DNA of 5,223 nt from CAYSBK01 sp964429265 (GTDB taxonomy: Bacteria > Planctomycetota > Phycisphaerae > Sedimentisphaerales > Anaerobacaceae). The DNA is taken from assembly GCA_964429265.1 (NCBI GenBank), contig CAYSBK010000162.1:1-5223 (forward strand), read 5' to 3'. Positions 1-5,223 of this stretch are shown here, piece after piece; within the stretch, counting starts at the first letter, position 1, and every line of letters begins with the position of its first letter. Made by a program: the position numbers and the translations under genes. The notes under the pieces were generated by a model. The model saw only the letters and a list, made by a program, of their open reading frames with translations. It made no database searches and was not told the DNA's origin.

Positions 1-320
1 CCCCGGGCGCGCACAAACGGACACCTTTCTTGCAAAACAAAGCCAATGTCAAGTACGCCGGAAAACACGTAACTCCTTATGAAAAAAGAACTTATGACCA
101 ATGGACACTTGGTGTGATGGGAAAAACAAAGCCAAACAAACCCAATCCGAACCGTAAAAACACCAGCCAGAACCCCCAACAAAGCCTGCCTGCCGACCCC
201 CGCCGCGACTGCACCTCGCCACCCCACACGCAGACACTCTCCGATGCACCGCGTAACCGCTGGCGTAAATCACCTGCTTTCCATCGGCCTGTCAGCCCGC
301 AGCGGTCGGCCCACGCCCCC
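1..320. other. Gene-free left flank with AT-rich repeat element
   Basis: No credible gene lies here. The left half (about 31-150) is AT-rich, 38% G+C in 61-120 by hand count, against 60-75% in sampled lines of neighbouring genes, and holds the AAAACAAAGCCAA repeat element listed separately. The right half (about 150-320) is C-rich on the plus strand and is the sequence just downstream of the kinase stop codon. I looked there for a rho-independent terminator on the minus strand and found only short GC stems with no following U-run. A 74-codon minus-strand frame (49-273) starts at GTG, is rich in Gly/Arg/Cys and has no recognisable motif, so I treat it as non-coding. Confidence 0.7.
31..150. 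repeat. Intergenic repeat element with AAAACAAAGCCAA boxes
   Basis: The 13-mer AAAACAAAGCCAA occurs exactly at 34-46 and 123-135, and a one-mismatch 12-base copy, AAACAAACCCAA, follows at 134-145. The boxes bracket a 76-bp AT-rich core (47-122). The core contains CTTATGA twice (76-82 and 91-97) and a small inverted repeat ACCAA/TTGGT (97-101 and 109-113, 7-nt loop). In one plus-strand frame the boxes read as NKAN and KTKPN. From memory, and not checked by search, very similar strings occur as spurious small ORFs across Phycisphaerae/Sedimentisphaerae draft genomes, which suggests a dispersed non-coding family. The element boundaries are approximate because the window starts nearby. The boxes are seen directly; dispersal is inference. 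Confidence 0.6.
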
Positions 321-1280
321 TCAGCTCATATCCTCTCGCTGGAGCAACTGGATGATCTCGGCTTTCGCAGGCAGCGACTCGATGGAGCCGAACTTCGTGC
401 AGGCAAGTGCACCGGCTGCGGCCGCAAATCGGGCAGCCTCCCTCACGTCGTTCTTTACAGCGTAGCACGCGGCCAGCGCGCCGGCAAACGCGTCACCTCT
501 GGCCGTTTGGTCGACCAATTCTATCTCGAAGGCGCCGATATGGTCCGCTCCGCTCCTGTCCACCACCATGCACCCCCTCTTGCCCATAGTGATAACCGCG
601 GTCTCGACTCCACGCGTCACCAGGTCCGAACCTATCAACTTGGCCGTCCGAACGTTCGCAGACGACTGGTCCGTAATATCGGCCGCCTCGTAAAGGTTGC
701 TCAACAGCACGTCAACTGTGAAATAGTCAACAGGAACTGCCGCGTTTTGCTCGTCGGCCTGCTCAACAGGTCGGGCCGGGTTGAGAATGACCTTTCTGCC
801 GTGGACTTTTGCCGACCGGATAGCCGCCACCACCGCCTCTTGCGGCAGCCTGCCGTGAATAAGACACACGTCGGCCTGGGCGATGTACTGCTCGGCGGCG
901 GCGATGTCCCTTTCGGCCAGCGCGTTGTTCGCACCGGTGTATATACAACTGGCGTTTTCGCCTTCAGCATTCACCAGAGTGAACGTCAGGCCCGTATTCT
1001 TCGCCTCGGCGGTAAACAGACACTCGGTGTTTACGCCGAACTCCGCCAGGCTCTCTCTGGCCGTTTGCGCAAACGGGTCTCCACCGACTTTGCTCACAAG
1101 GTAAACCTCGCAGCCGCACAGGGCGGCCTGCACCGCCTGATTGGGACCGGGACCTGTAACCGTGTAGGCCAGCGTCGAGCCTGTAACACTCTCCCCCGGC
1201 GCAGGCGTCTGGCTGCACTTCAGCGCTACGTCCACAAAAGTGCCGCCGATGACAACGATTTTTGGCATCCTTGCTTGCAT
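321..1280 (-). CDS. PfkB/ribokinase-family carbohydrate kinase
   Basis: This is a 319-residue cytoplasmic sugar kinase of the PfkB superfamily, closest in layout to ribokinase; it is expected to move phosphate from ATP to a sugar or nucleoside hydroxyl. Visible landmarks are the N-terminal strand IGGTFVD (11-17, with the substrate-side Asp17), TGPGPNQA (42-49), LNPARP (166-171), the NxxE metal/phosphate motif at Asn195-Glu198, the GKRG turn (233-236), and DQTARGDAF (257-265) with the catalytic base Asp263. The length fits ribokinases (about 300-320). Two features are odd: the canonical GGKGAN is TGPGPN here, and the GAGD anion hole is ARGD (E. coli RbsK has AAGD), so ribose may not be the substrate. 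ATG at 1280 is preferred because GGTG lies 5 nt upstream; the alternative ATG at 1268 (MPKIVV) would remove four residues. The 84-bp gap to the upstream SagB-like gene holds a candidate promoter. Family assignment is firm; substrate is unknown. Confidence 0.93.
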   Translation of the reverse strand: MQARMPKIVVIGGTFVDVALKCSQTPAPGESVTGSTLAYTVTGPGPNQAVQAALCGCEVYLVSKVGGDPFAQTARESLAEFGVNTECLFTAEAKNTGLTFTLVNAEGENASCIYTGANNALAERDIAAAEQYIAQADVCLIHGRLPQEAVVAAIRSAKVHGRKVILNPARPVEQADEQNAAVPVDYFTVDVLLSNLYEAADITDQSSANVRTAKLIGSDLVTRGVETAVITMGKRGCMVVDRSGADHIGAFEIELVDQTARGDAFAGALAACYAVKNDVREAARFAAAAGALACTKFGSIESLPAKAEIIQLLQREDMS

Positions 1281-1308
1281 CCTGGCACCGCTGGTCCTTT
1301 GTTCATAG

Positions 1309-1336
1309 ACTATACACGCCTCTGCCGGGGATGCAA
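1309..1336 (-). promoter_or_regulatory. Candidate sigma70-type promoter for the kinase gene
   Basis: On the minus strand the -35 candidate TTGCAT (1331-1336) and the -10 candidate TATAGT (1309-1314, five of six consensus bases) are 16 bp apart. Transcription would start near 1302, giving a leader of about 22 nt before the ATG at 1280. The -35 matches only TTG. Its position in the gap between two same-strand genes supports it, but read-through from the SagB-like gene remains possible because I see no terminator there: the run of seven T (1352-1358) has no strong stem before it. Confidence 0.45.
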
Positions 1337-1364
1337 AAACTTTTCCCGCGACAAAAAAAGCGTC

Positions 1365-2111
1365 TCAGGACCGATGTTTACCCGCCCCTGCAGGGTAGCC
1401 GACCACCGACATATAGACAACGCTTTCGGCGGTGCCGTCAAGGCCGAAAACGGCATTCACCCTGTCGTCGTAAAGGGCCCCGATCTGGCAGCTTCCCAAA
1501 CCCAGCGCCACCGCCGCCAGCGCCAGGTTCGCCGCGATATGGCCCGCATCGAGGTAGACGTACCGGTAGCCTCGCTGCCCGTACTTGCAGCACGTACGGC
1601 CAAAGATTGCCGACCAGACAAAGACCACCGCGGCCTCGGCGCACATCGACTGGCCCAGTGCGGCGGCGGCTATTTGCCTTCGGTAGTCTCCGCCGGCAAG
1701 CTTCTCAAGCTGGTGGCCGGCTATCGCATAATGGTAAAGGCCCTGTTCGAGGTCGCTGACGTTGTTTACGACAAGGTAGGTTTCTATGGGATAGAGAGCA
1801 CCTGCCGATGGTGCCGTGCGAAACTCGAAGCCGCCTTCTCTTTCGCGTACGCCCGTGCAGGCCCACAACAGATACGAAAGCTGCCTGACGGTAACCGCCC
1901 GGCCGCTGAACCGACGTACGCTGCGCCGTTCACGCAGCGCCTGGTCAAGGCTGAAAGCCCCCGGCGCTTCGGCAGCCGGCAGGTCGATTCGCCGGGCGTT
2001 GGGGTACTGCTTGTAAGGCGACGGGTACGGGTAGCTACCGCCCGGACCCATCGGCATCCTGTCGGGGTCGTATTTTGTCTGCTGCTGAAACCTGTCACCT
2101 GCACCGGCCAT
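1365..2111 (-). CDS. SagB/ThcOx-type nitroreductase-fold dehydrogenase
   Basis: This 248-residue protein belongs to the FMN-dependent nitroreductase superfamily, SagB/ThcOx branch. In azole-modified peptide pathways that branch oxidises azolines to azoles; stand-alone members have no settled function. Key segments are RRSVRRF (62-68, expected to bind FMN phosphate), QLSYLLWACTG (77-87), TAPSAGALYPIETY (99-112, the signature SagB block), GLYHY (124-128), KYGQRGYRY with LDAGH (176-191), and LGLGSCQIGALYD (203-215) near the flavin. There is no signal peptide or membrane segment, so it is probably cytoplasmic. ATG at 2111 is supported by AGAGG 9 nt upstream; an ATG four bases earlier is out of frame. 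The gene starts 36 bp after the 454-codon gene ends, so the two are likely co-transcribed. No YcaO cyclodehydratase, precursor peptide or exporter is visible, which argues against a peptide-modifying cluster within this window. Confidence 0.93.
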   Translation of the reverse strand: MAGAGDRFQQQTKYDPDRMPMGPGGSYPYPSPYKQYPNARRIDLPAAEAPGAFSLDQALRERRSVRRFSGRAVTVRQLSYLLWACTGVREREGGFEFRTAPSAGALYPIETYLVVNNVSDLEQGLYHYAIAGHQLEKLAGGDYRRQIAAAALGQSMCAEAAVVFVWSAIFGRTCCKYGQRGYRYVYLDAGHIAANLALAAVALGLGSCQIGALYDDRVNAVFGLDGTAESVVYMSVVGYPAGAGKHRS

Positions 2112-2147
2112 ACATATATACCTCTTGCCGAAACAACACCTGCCGGC

Positions 2148-3512
2148 CTAACGTTCCACGATGAACGTGACGTCATAATCTTCGTGCCGGTCGGGGGACT
2201 TTTCTTTTCCCCCATCGTCCCGCCCGTCCTCGCCGATGCTGTAGACGACAAAGCCCTTGTCGAGCTTTTTATAGCGCAGCGGCTTACCGTCAAAAGGATC
2301 GGTCGGAACTGCATCGAGATATTCGCCGACAAGCTGCGACAGCCACTCAGGCAATCTCCCCCTCGCCAGGCGGTAGCGCTGGACCGCCAGCGCCGCCCGC
2401 GCGGCGCGGACCTGCGCAACAGCTTGAAGCTCTTGGTCCGTTGCCCTGGCCAGCGCCGGACATACTGTCTTCGTGAGCATATGCAGATCGGGTATGTCAC
2501 CGACCAGTTTTTCGGCTTCGACTGCCGCCCGGCGACGCTCGGCGAGCGGCAAAGTGGTTGCTCGAATGTACGCATCCATAATATCGAGGTAGCTGTTTAT
2601 GTCGGCATCCTTGGAGCCGAGCAGCTTGTAAAGAAGCAGCCTTGGTTTAGAGACCGACCCTGTGCCAAGCAGGTTGATCGCCAGCGGCAGCGCTTGTGGT
2701 GCTTGAAAGCACCACAAGCCGAAACAGCGCTCCCCCACCAGGGCCCGGGTCATAGCATTGGGGTCCTCGGCACGGCGCAGCGCAGTCTGAAGTTGACGCA
2801 GTCGTTTGGCGGTGAACTCGACCCGGCTGGCGGCATATTCGAGCACGTCGATTGCCTGACGCTGAATGGCGAGGCGAACAAGCTGCGACATCAGCGTTGG
2901 TTCTTTCGAAAGGCTTTGTGCCAGGCCCATAATTGCGATTATTGCGTCGGCTGCCTCGCTGGGTCGGTCAGCGTCAGCGTGCCACACTGCCTCGAGCGCC
3001 AGAAGCCTTGCACCCTCACGAACGCCGGGCAGGTACGGCATAAGGGTATTCAGACCCAGGCTGAAGTCAACGGGATAGCGGCCGTGTGGGACTTGTGCGG
3101 CGGCGTGGAGAAACTCAAGGGCCTGCCGGTTATCCGCCAGGCATTTACCAATGAGGAGTCTTGTGCCGTGATCAAGCGGTTCGCCACGGGCGGGTAGTTC
3201 GGCAGGACCAAAGACAGGTAAGTTGGGGTTCCCGATGTATTGAGAGAGGTTGTAGTAACCAAAGGCTTTTATGACCAGGTCGGCGGCATTGTCGGCGTCC
3301 GGCGGTATGGCGTACCAGTCGTTAAGCTCGGCGCAGGTTGCGGGATAGCCGGCAGCGCGGATGGCATCGAGCCTGGCCTGCAACTGCGACCCAGCACGGA
3401 TGCGAAGCAACACCAGCGACCCGGCGATCAAGAGCACCAGCAGCGCCACCAGGAGGTACCAGGGCCTTGCCCTGGAGCGTGCTTGTTCATTGTCGTGAGC
3501 GTCGGCGGCCAT
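2148..3512 (-). CDS. Membrane-anchored hypothetical protein, pseudopilin-like C-terminus
   Basis: I cannot name this 454-residue protein. It has a charged N-terminus (1-17), one strong hydrophobic helix (about 18-36) and a long, mostly helical soluble part, so it is probably a single-pass inner-membrane protein with the bulk outside the cytoplasm (Arg-rich side in). The middle (about 110-360) is Ala/Leu/Arg-rich helices without a recognised motif. The last 90 residues resemble the tail of type II secretion major pseudopilins: an Ala-rich helix ending in YRLARGRLPE (380-389), then TDPFDGKPLRY (404-414) and YSIGEDGRDDGG (424-435), an acidic loop like the calcium site of GspG. Unlike a pilin, this module lies at the C-terminus and no prepilin peptidase site is visible. 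ATG at 3512 has GGAG 10 nt upstream and a good promoter candidate. It probably heads an operon with the SagB-like gene. The reading frame is certain; the function is unknown. Confidence 0.88.
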   Translation of the reverse strand: MAADAHDNEQARSRARPWYLLVALLVLLIAGSLVLLRIRAGSQLQARLDAIRAAGYPATCAELNDWYAIPPDADNAADLVIKAFGYYNLSQYIGNPNLPVFGPAELPARGEPLDHGTRLLIGKCLADNRQALEFLHAAAQVPHGRYPVDFSLGLNTLMPYLPGVREGARLLALEAVWHADADRPSEAADAIIAIMGLAQSLSKEPTLMSQLVRLAIQRQAIDVLEYAASRVEFTAKRLRQLQTALRRAEDPNAMTRALVGERCFGLWCFQAPQALPLAINLLGTGSVSKPRLLLYKLLGSKDADINSYLDIMDAYIRATTLPLAERRRAAVEAEKLVGDIPDLHMLTKTVCPALARATDQELQAVAQVRAARAALAVQRYRLARGRLPEWLSQLVGEYLDAVPTDPFDGKPLRYKKLDKGFVVYSIGEDGRDDGGKEKSPDRHEDYDVTFIVER

Positions 3513-3522
3513 AACCGGTTTT

Positions 3523-3545
3523 CTCCGCAGAGGCCGCAGGGCGGC
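3523..3545 (-). promoter_or_regulatory. Shine-Dalgarno and leader hairpin of the 454-codon gene
   Basis: On the minus strand GGAG (3523-3526) lies 10 nt before the ATG at 3512 and decides that start. Six bases upstream of it the leader can form a 5-bp stem with a 3-nt loop, GCCGC-CCT-GCGGC (3533-3545). The second half of the stem and the sequence beside the Shine-Dalgarno both contain GCGG, so two pairings compete. A regulatory role is speculative; the stem itself is seen directly. Confidence 0.4.
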
Positions 3546-3570
3546 AATTCAGAACCCCGCGCCCACCTTC

Positions 3571-3599
3571 ATTATAGAGTAGCAACGGGCCCGACGCAA
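3571..3599 (-). promoter_or_regulatory. Sigma70-type promoter for the membrane protein gene
   Basis: On the minus strand a perfect TATAAT (3571-3576) follows TTGCGT (3594-3599) with the ideal 17-bp spacer. Transcription would begin near 3564, leaving a leader of about 50 nt before the ATG at 3512. The -10 box stands out in GC-rich surroundings and lies between the exchanger stop codon (3616-3618) and the next gene. The -35 matches only the TTG half. This is the best promoter candidate in the window by its -10 element. Confidence 0.6.
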
Positions 3600-3615
3600 G
3601 TCAGCCGCCATCAGG

Positions 3616-4599
3616 TCAGCGGGCACAGGCGAAAAGGTACAGGAGATAGCCGACGTATCCAGCCAGCAGAACCAGGCCGCCGGGCCGTCCGATTTTTCGC
3701 CGGCCGGCCAGGGCAATGCCCGCAAAAGCGGCGCTGGCCGCTATCATTATCCAGTAATCGGTCCCGGCCAGCCGAGGGTCTATCGGGAACGGCCGTGCCG
3801 TACCGGCGGCGCCGACGACCAGCAGGGTGTTGAAGATGTTCGAACCGACGAGGTTGCCGATAGAGATGTCGTCCGCCTTCTTCAGGGATGCGACGATGCA
3901 GGTTACAAGCTCGGGCAGCGAGGTGCCGAGGGCGATTATGGTCAAACCGATTACGGCTTCGCTCAATCCGAGTGCCTGGCCGATGGTTATCGCGCCGCGA
4001 ACCGCCAGGTCGGCACCCAAGGCTACGCCGGCAACGCCCAGTATAATCAGAACACAACACATCTTGAAGGAACGATGTGCCCGGTGTGCCTGAGCGGCGG
4101 CCTGGGTGTAAAGCGGAGGCGGCGCAGAAAGAGGCGCCTTTGCAGCCCTGCGTGCATAGTGGACCGTCACCGCCAGCAGCACCGCAAACAGCGCCAGAAG
4201 CGCGATACTCTCAGCCCGTCCGAGGTGCAGGTTGAACAGTATCGGGTAGAGCAGAAGGGCCGTTGCTATCATCGCCGGCACTTCGCGCATTATCGTTTGC
4301 TTTTGCACAGCGACGGGGCGAAGCAGGGCGATCAGGCCGCCGACCAGGGCCAGGTTTGCGATGTTCGAGCCGTACACGTTGCCTATCGCCGCGTCGCCGG
4401 TTCCCCGCAGTGCCGCGGCGATACTGGCGGCGACCTCCGGCGCCGACGTACCCATAGCCACGACGGTAAGGCCTACGACGATCTGCGAGACACCGAGCCG
4501 GGTGGCGGCAGCCACCGCGCCGGATACCAGGGCCTCGGCGCCTTTCCACAGCAACAACAGGCCGCCAGCCAGCAATAGTGCCGCAAGAACGATGTTCAT
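3616..4599 (-). CDS. CaCA-family Na+/Ca2+ exchanger, YrbG-like
   Basis: This 327-residue integral membrane protein is a prokaryotic calcium/sodium (cation) antiporter of the CaCA superfamily, near the length of E. coli YrbG (325). Both inverted alpha-repeats are intact. Repeat 1 has GLTVVAMGTSAPE (43-55) and GNVYGSNIAN (73-82); repeat 2 has GLTIIALGTSLPE (218-230) and GNLVGSNIFN (248-257). Glu55 and Glu230 match the ion-binding acids of the archaeal NCX structure. About ten hydrophobic segments flank a central hydrophilic loop (about 150-178, Ala/His/Arg-rich), the usual split between the two halves. It should sit in the cytoplasmic membrane and export Ca2+ against a Na+ or H+ gradient. The start is fixed: an in-frame TGA lies two codons upstream of the ATG at 4599. 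There is no Shine-Dalgarno, and a promoter candidate ends 7 nt before the start, implying a leaderless message. The next gene downstream has its own promoter. Confidence 0.96.
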   Translation of the reverse strand: MNIVLAALLLAGGLLLLWKGAEALVSGAVAAATRLGVSQIVVGLTVVAMGTSAPEVAASIAAALRGTGDAAIGNVYGSNIANLALVGGLIALLRPVAVQKQTIMREVPAMIATALLLYPILFNLHLGRAESIALLALFAVLLAVTVHYARRAAKAPLSAPPPLYTQAAAQAHRAHRSFKMCCVLIILGVAGVALGADLAVRGAITIGQALGLSEAVIGLTIIALGTSLPELVTCIVASLKKADDISIGNLVGSNIFNTLLVVGAAGTARPFPIDPRLAGTDYWIMIAASAAFAGIALAGRRKIGRPGGLVLLAGYVGYLLYLFACAR

Positions 4600-4606
4600 A
4601 GGTCAA

Positions 4607-4635
4607 ACAATAATTCAAAGTGGGCCGGTTTTCAA
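4607..4635 (-). promoter_or_regulatory. Candidate promoter giving a leaderless exchanger mRNA
   Basis: On the minus strand TTGAAA (4630-4635, five of six consensus bases) and TATTGT (4607-4612, four of six) are separated by 17 bp. Only 7 nt lie between the -10 box and the ATG at 4599, so the predicted start site falls on or next to the start codon. The seven bases TTGACCT contain no Shine-Dalgarno, which fits leaderless translation. Confidence 0.5.
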
Positions 4636-4651
4636 ATGTTGAATAGTAAGA

Positions 4652-4669
4652 CCCGGCCGTCGCGGCGGG
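4652..4669 (-). terminator. Weak terminator-like hairpin
   Basis: On the minus strand CCC-GCCG, a CGA loop, then CGGC-(C)-GGG can form a 7-bp GC stem with one bulged base, followed by TCTTACTATT. The T-tract is interrupted, so intrinsic termination would be weak. If real, it would end a transcript coming from beyond the assembly gap and insulate the exchanger promoter. Confidence 0.25.
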
Positions 4670-4823
4670 CGGGGATGGGACTTTTTCGGCTGGCCGGCAT
4701 CTGTTGGCTCCTGCATAAGTAATGTGTATCAGCAGGGCTTGACAGGCAACCGTGAGGGCAGACATTTTGGGTGGTTGTTTTCTGCATTTCGGCAATTTCT
4801 GAAGGCCCGGCCACGCGTAATCC

Positions 4824-4833
4824 NNNNNNNNNN
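4824..4833. other. Assembly gap (10 N)
   Basis: Ten undetermined bases mark a scaffold join of arbitrary length. The true distance and even the adjacency of the two sides are unknown. Base composition differs sharply across it: sampled lines of the genes to the left are about 60-75% G+C, while 4921-5223 is about 43% (131 of 303 by hand count). Confidence 0.98.
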
Positions 4834-4922
4834 TATTACTCTCTGATCAAGGTTGGCACAGAAAACAGGGTCAGATCACTCTCAAGAGGTCACAGGCACG
4901 TTAAGAGATTTCACCTGTTCAC
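4834..4922. other. Short AT-richer 3' flank of the HEAT-repeat gene
   Basis: This 89-bp stretch lies between the gap and the HEAT-repeat stop codon. It has a distant TGATC/GATCA pair (4843-4847 and 4874-4878) and a tight CTCT-CA-AGAG stem (4879-4888), but no terminator with a U-run. ACAGGGTCAGATCAC (4865-4879) faintly recalls repeats found near REP-associated transposases; with a single copy I make no call. Confidence 0.4.
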
Positions 4923-5223
4923 TTATTTCTGAACATCTTGTGTTTTAGGCCTCAGCATATCCATATAATAATCTACGTATTCTCTATCAACTTCGCGCAA
5001 ATCAAGTTGGCTCAGAACTTCCTCAATGCAAGCAATAGCATTAGGGTCTCCTATCATACCGAGGGCACCTACCGTGTTCAATTTCAACGTGTCCAACTCA
5101 TCTTTTCCGATTTGGGGGTACCTCGCTTCCTCAGAAAGAATGAATTCACATAAAGGACGGACTGCAGAATTGTCACCGATTTTTCCCAAATCATAGCGCA
5201 GGCCGGACAGATCACTTGGATTC
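4923..5223 (-). CDS. HEAT-repeat protein, 5'-truncated by the window edge
   Basis: The visible 99 codons are the C-terminal end of a larger gene. The frame stays open from the stop at 4923 to the window edge, so the TTG near 5189 is probably an internal codon and not the start. Two helical HEAT/PBS-lyase-type repeats are recognisable: YDLGKIGDNSAVRPLCEFI (visible residues 10-28) and VGALGMIGDPNAIACIEEVL (51-70), both with the LGxIGD-xxA pattern. A charged, aromatic tail (about 72-99) closes the protein. Such repeats form protein-binding solenoids; the partner and function cannot be told from this fragment. Base composition (about 43% G+C) is far below that of the other genes in the window, and the gene lies across an assembly gap from them, so it may be foreign DNA or a wrongly joined contig. 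Confidence refers to the coding call and the repeat type. Confidence 0.82.
   Translation of the reverse strand, partial: NPSDLSGLRYDLGKIGDNSAVRPLCEFILSEEARYPQIGKDELDTLKLNTVGALGMIGDPNAIACIEEVLSQLDLREVDREYVDYYMDMLRPKTQDVQK

Larger units (their letters stand above)
4600..4823. other. Intergenic region upstream of the exchanger
   Basis: This stretch between the exchanger start and the assembly gap holds the exchanger promoter candidate and a GC-rich hairpin, and no gene I can support. A minus-strand frame of 60 codons from a GTG (4632-4814) stays open into the gap. It has no motif, overlaps the promoter's -35 box and uses TTA, CTA and TCA codons that the neighbouring genes mostly avoid. It could be the tail of a gene cut by the gap, but nothing positive supports that. 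Confidence 0.55.

Noticed and set aside
49..273. A 74-codon minus-strand frame downstream of the kinase
   Set aside because: GTG start, no clear ribosome site, no recognisable domain, and it runs through the AAAACAAAGCCAA repeat element, so it is most likely a chance frame over a non-coding repeat.
1352..1395. Possible terminator after the SagB-like gene: CCCTGCAGGG palindrome (1386-1395) and a seven-T run (1352-1358)
   Set aside because: The palindrome lies inside the coding sequence and nearly 30 nt from the T-run; no stem directly precedes the T-run, so this is not an intrinsic terminator.
30..3197. A 1055-codon plus-strand open frame spanning three minus-strand genes
   Set aside because: It lies exactly codon-on-codon opposite all three genes, which happen to share one register because the gaps between them (84 and 36 bp) are multiples of three. 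Stops on the plus strand would need TTA, CTA or TCA codons in those genes, which are rare in GC-rich DNA. The translation is Arg/Gly/Pro-rich without motifs, while the opposing frames encode clear protein families. It ends where the membrane protein uses a CTA leucine codon.
4739..4767. TTGACA on the plus strand as a promoter -35 box
   Set aside because: No acceptable -10 box lies 16-18 bp downstream (ACATTT or CATTTT), and no plus-strand gene follows.
4632..4814. A 60-codon minus-strand frame before the exchanger, open into the N gap
   Set aside because: No motif, overlaps the exchanger promoter candidate, and uses codons uncommon in its neighbours. A truncated gene tail cannot be excluded but has no positive support.
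4840..4890. Mobile-element end or REP-like sequence right of the gap
   Set aside because: Only a loose resemblance in a single copy; no inverted terminal repeats, target duplication or transposase is visible.
1..5223. CRISPR array, tRNA, rRNA or prophage genes
   Set aside because: No regularly spaced repeats beyond the boxes at 34-145, no cloverleaf-like sequence with conserved T-loop, and no phage or defence gene families were seen on either strand.

Overview
The window reads as a piece of a GC-rich bacterial genome draft, most likely a member of the Planctomycetota (Phycisphaerae/Sedimentisphaerae-like). Three things suggest this. The genes sampled by hand are about 60-75% G+C. The membrane-anchored hypothetical protein has a pseudopilin-like tail of a kind I associate with planctomycete and verrucomicrobial genomes. 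The left edge carries an AT-rich intergenic element built on AAAACAAAGCCAA boxes, which I recall as dispersed in planctomycete assemblies. The assignment is inference; there is no rRNA or other marker gene here.

Layout: every supported gene is on the minus strand, so transcription runs right to left. Positions 1-320 are gene-free and hold the repeat element and the 3' flank of the kinase gene. Positions 321-1280 encode a PfkB/ribokinase-family sugar kinase with an altered sugar pocket. Positions 1365-2111 encode a stand-alone SagB/ThcOx-type nitroreductase-fold flavoprotein. Positions 2148-3512 encode a 454-residue single-pass membrane protein of unknown function. Positions 3616-4599 encode a YrbG-like CaCA-family Na+/Ca2+ exchanger. 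Positions 4600-4823 are intergenic, followed by a 10-N assembly gap (4824-4833). Beyond it, a 5'-truncated HEAT-repeat protein (4923-5223) runs off the window in clearly AT-richer sequence (about 43% G+C).

Expression: sigma70-like promoters can be proposed in front of the exchanger (implying a leaderless mRNA), the membrane protein (perfect TATAAT, 17-bp spacer) and the kinase. The membrane protein and the SagB-like gene are 36 bp apart and probably form a two-gene operon. The 84-bp gap before the kinase contains its own promoter candidate. No common pathway is evident: this looks like a run of housekeeping/accessory genes, not one dedicated system.

I did not find a convincing new multi-gene system. 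The points most worth checking are the intergenic repeat element, the kinase pocket substitutions, the pseudopilin-like fusion protein, the proposed leaderless exchanger mRNA, and the composition break at the assembly gap. A 1055-codon plus-strand ORF (30-3197) is an antisense artefact.
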